Source: Sambucus nigra (lineage: Eukaryota > Streptophyta > Magnoliopsida > Dipsacales > Adoxaceae). Taken from it: a DNA stretch of 64,000 nucleotides. Location: assembly GCA_949130495.1 (NCBI GenBank), contig OX422214.1:8219246-8283245 (forward strand), read 5' to 3'. Positions within the stretch are counted from its first letter, which is position 1. The number at the start of each line of letters is the position of its first letter. Shown here in pieces: positions 61,552-64,000 of this stretch. The translations under genes and the position numbers were made by a program. The notes under the pieces were generated by a model. That model was given only the letters and a program-made list of their open reading frames with translations, was not told the DNA's origin and made no database searches.

Positions 61552-63066
61552 TGATAGACAGGGTTTCGCCGTGGCCCCGAGAGTCACCTATGCGCCGATC
61601 GTTTTGAATTCGGCTCACCTGAACTATACAAAAACCTAAACTACGACTACACTCAATGGGTGAGTATAGCGGTAAGTCGGGTATCGAAAATCCACAGAGA
61701 CGAGTTGCTAGAATTCAAGTGATTTAATACTCCGAAATAAAAGTGTAAAAGATGATTACAAACTAAAAGAAAAAATATGCATAAAGAGAAATGTTAATCT
61801 AGGCAAGGTATTGAAACTATATTATGAAAGCGAGTAAAACTATAGGTTGTGTCGACTATCCCTCACCCGAGTTAATTAGTATAAAATGGTTACATGGGTC
61901 GACGAGTTATTAAGAATGCGTCTCGTTTCGACAGTTAATTAAATCAAGGGTTATCACGCCCTAAATCATCATAAAAGCCTAATAAGATTTTGGCGTCAAC
62001 AAATATCCCGGAAATTACGCGCGAAAGGTCGTAAGTACGGGACATACATGATATGCCCCGTCAAATCCCCTAGGCATAATAACTAGGACAACGCACCCGA
62101 AATAGACCCGTAAACTCCATCACCAAAGCAAAGCAACGCGTCAACTCGAGTGAGTTCAATTCAAGCACAACCTAATTTAAATTACCTAGAAAGCATGTTA
62201 AAAATGCGGTAAATGGAAAGCGATAAATAAATGCGGTAAATATACACTAGAAAGCAAGTAATTAAAGCATGTAAACCTAATTTAGAAAGCTTGTAAATTA
62301 ACTAGAAAGCAAGAAATGAAGAAATACAAACTATATTAAGGAAGAGGATGATGAATAGTGCAACAATCAATCCAAAAGGTTGTCAATCCAAGAACAATTG
62401 AAGAAGAACTCTTCAAAACCCTCAAAACCTAAGCTATTCTAACTGAAAAACGTTTTATCAACTGAATATATGATTATTACAACAAAAAACCTTTATATAG
62501 TGAGTGGAAATAAAAGAAAAGAAGAAAGAAAAGAAAATGCAAAAAATCTGCAAAAAAAATAGGGCATCGATCGATCTACCATTTGGTCGTTCTATCGATA
62601 GTAGAAATCATGGAAAAATGGGAAGGGTCGATCGATCTACCATTTGGTCGATCGATCGATCAAGTAGGGCAGACTGCATTTTTCCCTGTTTTGGCTTGCA
62701 TTTCTTCTCCGCTAAAATCGCCGTAACTTGTTCGTTCTGAATCGGAATCGTGCACCGTTTATGGCCACGGGAAGCTTGCGAGGAGGGATACAACTTTCAT
62801 CAAGATGTTGGGCCAGGTGTCCAATCTATAAAATGACTAAAATGCCCTTGAACGTGCGATTGCGTACGGAACTTCACCGGAATGCGTTCGAACTCCATAC
62901 TTAGTACCTAAATACCTACAAAAACCCAATTATACCTCATATAGCATGTTAACAATATAAACAGAGGTTGTCATGTTAACGAGCTTAAATATAGAGATTA
63001 AGGCACCCGAGGGGGCTAAAATGCGTAGGTTCGAGAGATGAAATACGCAATATTTGCGTATTATCA
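61552..63066 (-). repeat. Right LTR of element E
   Basis: It starts TGATAGACAGGG and ends GCGTATTATCA. It contains an ATCGAT-type palindrome cluster (62565-62662), unlike the GTCGAC type of the left LTR. The 78-residue frame across it (62504-62740) is not a gene. Confidence 0.72.
62565..62662. repeat. TCGA-core palindrome cluster (ATCGAT type), right LTR of E
   Basis: ATCGATCGAT, TATCGATA, TCGATCGAT and TCGATCGATCGATC lie within 98 bases. TCTACCATTTGGTCG occurs twice as a shared spacer (a third half-copy is altered). Confidence 0.92.
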
Positions 63067-64000
63067 GGGACTATTTGGTATATGCTTATTTTTTAATTCA
63101 TTTAAAATCTTTTCATTTAAAAAACATGCGTTTGTTGCACTTAACATTTTTTTTAATGATTTTGAGGAAAGTATACATTTTCAATCAAAATGTATTTAAG
63201 TCTAAAATGAAGAATTCGTAATGTATATTTATTAACTGATTTATTGAAACATTATATTTGATTTGTGATAGAATTGTTGATCATGCATTGAATCGTAATA
63301 ATTACAAAAAAGCTATAAATTACTACTTATGATTTAATTTCTCGCATACTAATTATTAGAGGGTTGGCCCACATGGGTTTGATTATATTATATGAATATG
63401 TTGTAGTTTACATTAATTTCTACCGTTTCATGAATCTGTTGCACCTTAAAAAAATTAGAGTTTTGGGTAGAATTCACAAACATGGTTTCCATTTACATTC
63501 CTCGTGCCCCTAAATAACTTACTGCCAGTTAGATTATTGTATGATTTCTTTTTAAATTGATTAGAATAGTTTCATTTTAGAGTTCATAATTATAATATGA
63601 TATCATTGATGGAGTTAATTAAAGGATGCTTGCATTACTAGTCCACTCCAATATATTTGATTGACTTAATTTCATGGTTTGGGCATAATTCCATGAACTG
63701 CCTTATTGAAAATATTCACAAGCATATTTTTATAGATTTTTTTTACTTTAATACATTACTAATTATTAATATTGAAATTTGATACAATTTGATCAGTTTA
63801 TTAGACTTTAGTGCATTTTCTTCTCTAAATGTCCCTAAAGATCAGTTTTGGTGGCCACATTTTTACATTTAGCAACAAAATATATACTAAAGTTAAATAA
63901 GATGATTAAAAATTATTAAGGTTTAATATAAAAAATTAGTAATGTATTAAAGTAAAAGAATTGCAGTTTTATTCATTAATCAAATATTATTTGTCAATAA
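63067..64000. other. Unassigned AT-rich flank
   Basis: After the GGGAC duplication the sequence is AT-rich, with no open frame above about 60 codons and no repeat that I recognise. It is probably the flanking genomic DNA of element E. Confidence 0.5.

Larger units (their letters stand above)
56586..63066 (-). mobile_element. Element E: non-autonomous Athila/Tat-like LTR element with one unknown ORF
   Basis: The flanks are an exact 5-base duplication, GGGAC (56581-56585 and 63067-63071). The LTRs end in ATCA next to the purine tract CACCCCCTAACTTAAAC (58152) or the flank. They share TATAGCGGTAAGTCGGGTAT and AATCCACAGAGACGAGTTGC. The primer site resembles tRNA-Asp. The internal region carries one minus-strand ORF and a non-coding block matching element D. 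Unusually, the two LTRs are strongly diverged and carry different palindrome types. Confidence 0.78.

Overview
The window is plant nuclear DNA made almost entirely of nested transposable elements. I found no ordinary host gene, rRNA gene or tRNA gene. The evidence for a flowering plant (probably a eudicot with a large, repeat-rich genome; species not determinable) is: Ty3/gypsy LTR retrotransposons of the chromovirus and Athila/Tat types, primer binding sites matching plant initiator tRNA-Met and tRNA-Asp, a Helitron with plant-type ends, and long (CA)n/(TA)n microsatellites. All LTR elements that can be oriented read on the minus strand.

Layout from outside in. (1) Complex A fills 1-54185 and continues off the left edge. 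It is a non-coding element with 3.85-kb LTRs and a 1.78-kb internal region, arranged in tandem as LTR-internal-LTR-internal-LTR. (2) Element B (4308-25283) sits in the first internal region of A. It has 3.1-kb LTRs and a 3.8-kb internal region with no recognisable coding. (3) Element N (11940-22379, TSD CCATA) sits in the right LTR of B. It is a Tekay/Del-like chromovirus with protease, RT, RNase H, integrase and a chromodomain, but most of gag is deleted and several stops and frameshifts interrupt it. (4) A foldback MITE (about 22829-23226) sits in the same LTR of B. (5) Solo LTR C (27314-42244, TSD TAAAC) sits in the middle LTR of A and is itself split by element D and a Helitron. Element D (27545-35571) is an Athila-like element with gag and protease only. 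The Helitron is non-autonomous (36834-40616). (6) Solo LTR G (42764-45565, TSD ATTCC) is also in the middle LTR of A. (7) Solo LTR F (47861-50762, TSD CGACT) is in the right LTR of A. (8) After 2.4 kb of unassigned DNA comes element E (56586-63066, TSD GGGAC), a non-autonomous relative of D with one ORF of unknown function. The last 0.9 kb shows nothing recognisable.

How the parts relate. A, B, C, F and N share the tRNA-Met type primer site (where an internal region survives), the pre-LTR purine tract and several small LTR hairpins. The non-coding A and B could therefore have been moved by proteins of an N-like chromovirus (inference). D and E share a tRNA-Asp type primer site and a colinear 1.6-1.8-kb non-coding block containing a second copy of the purine tract.

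The most unusual signal is a cluster of palindromes with a TCGA core and family-specific flanking bases (GTCGAC, ATCGAT or TTCGAA). It occurs inside LTRs of both unrelated lineages, and the two LTRs of element E carry two different versions.
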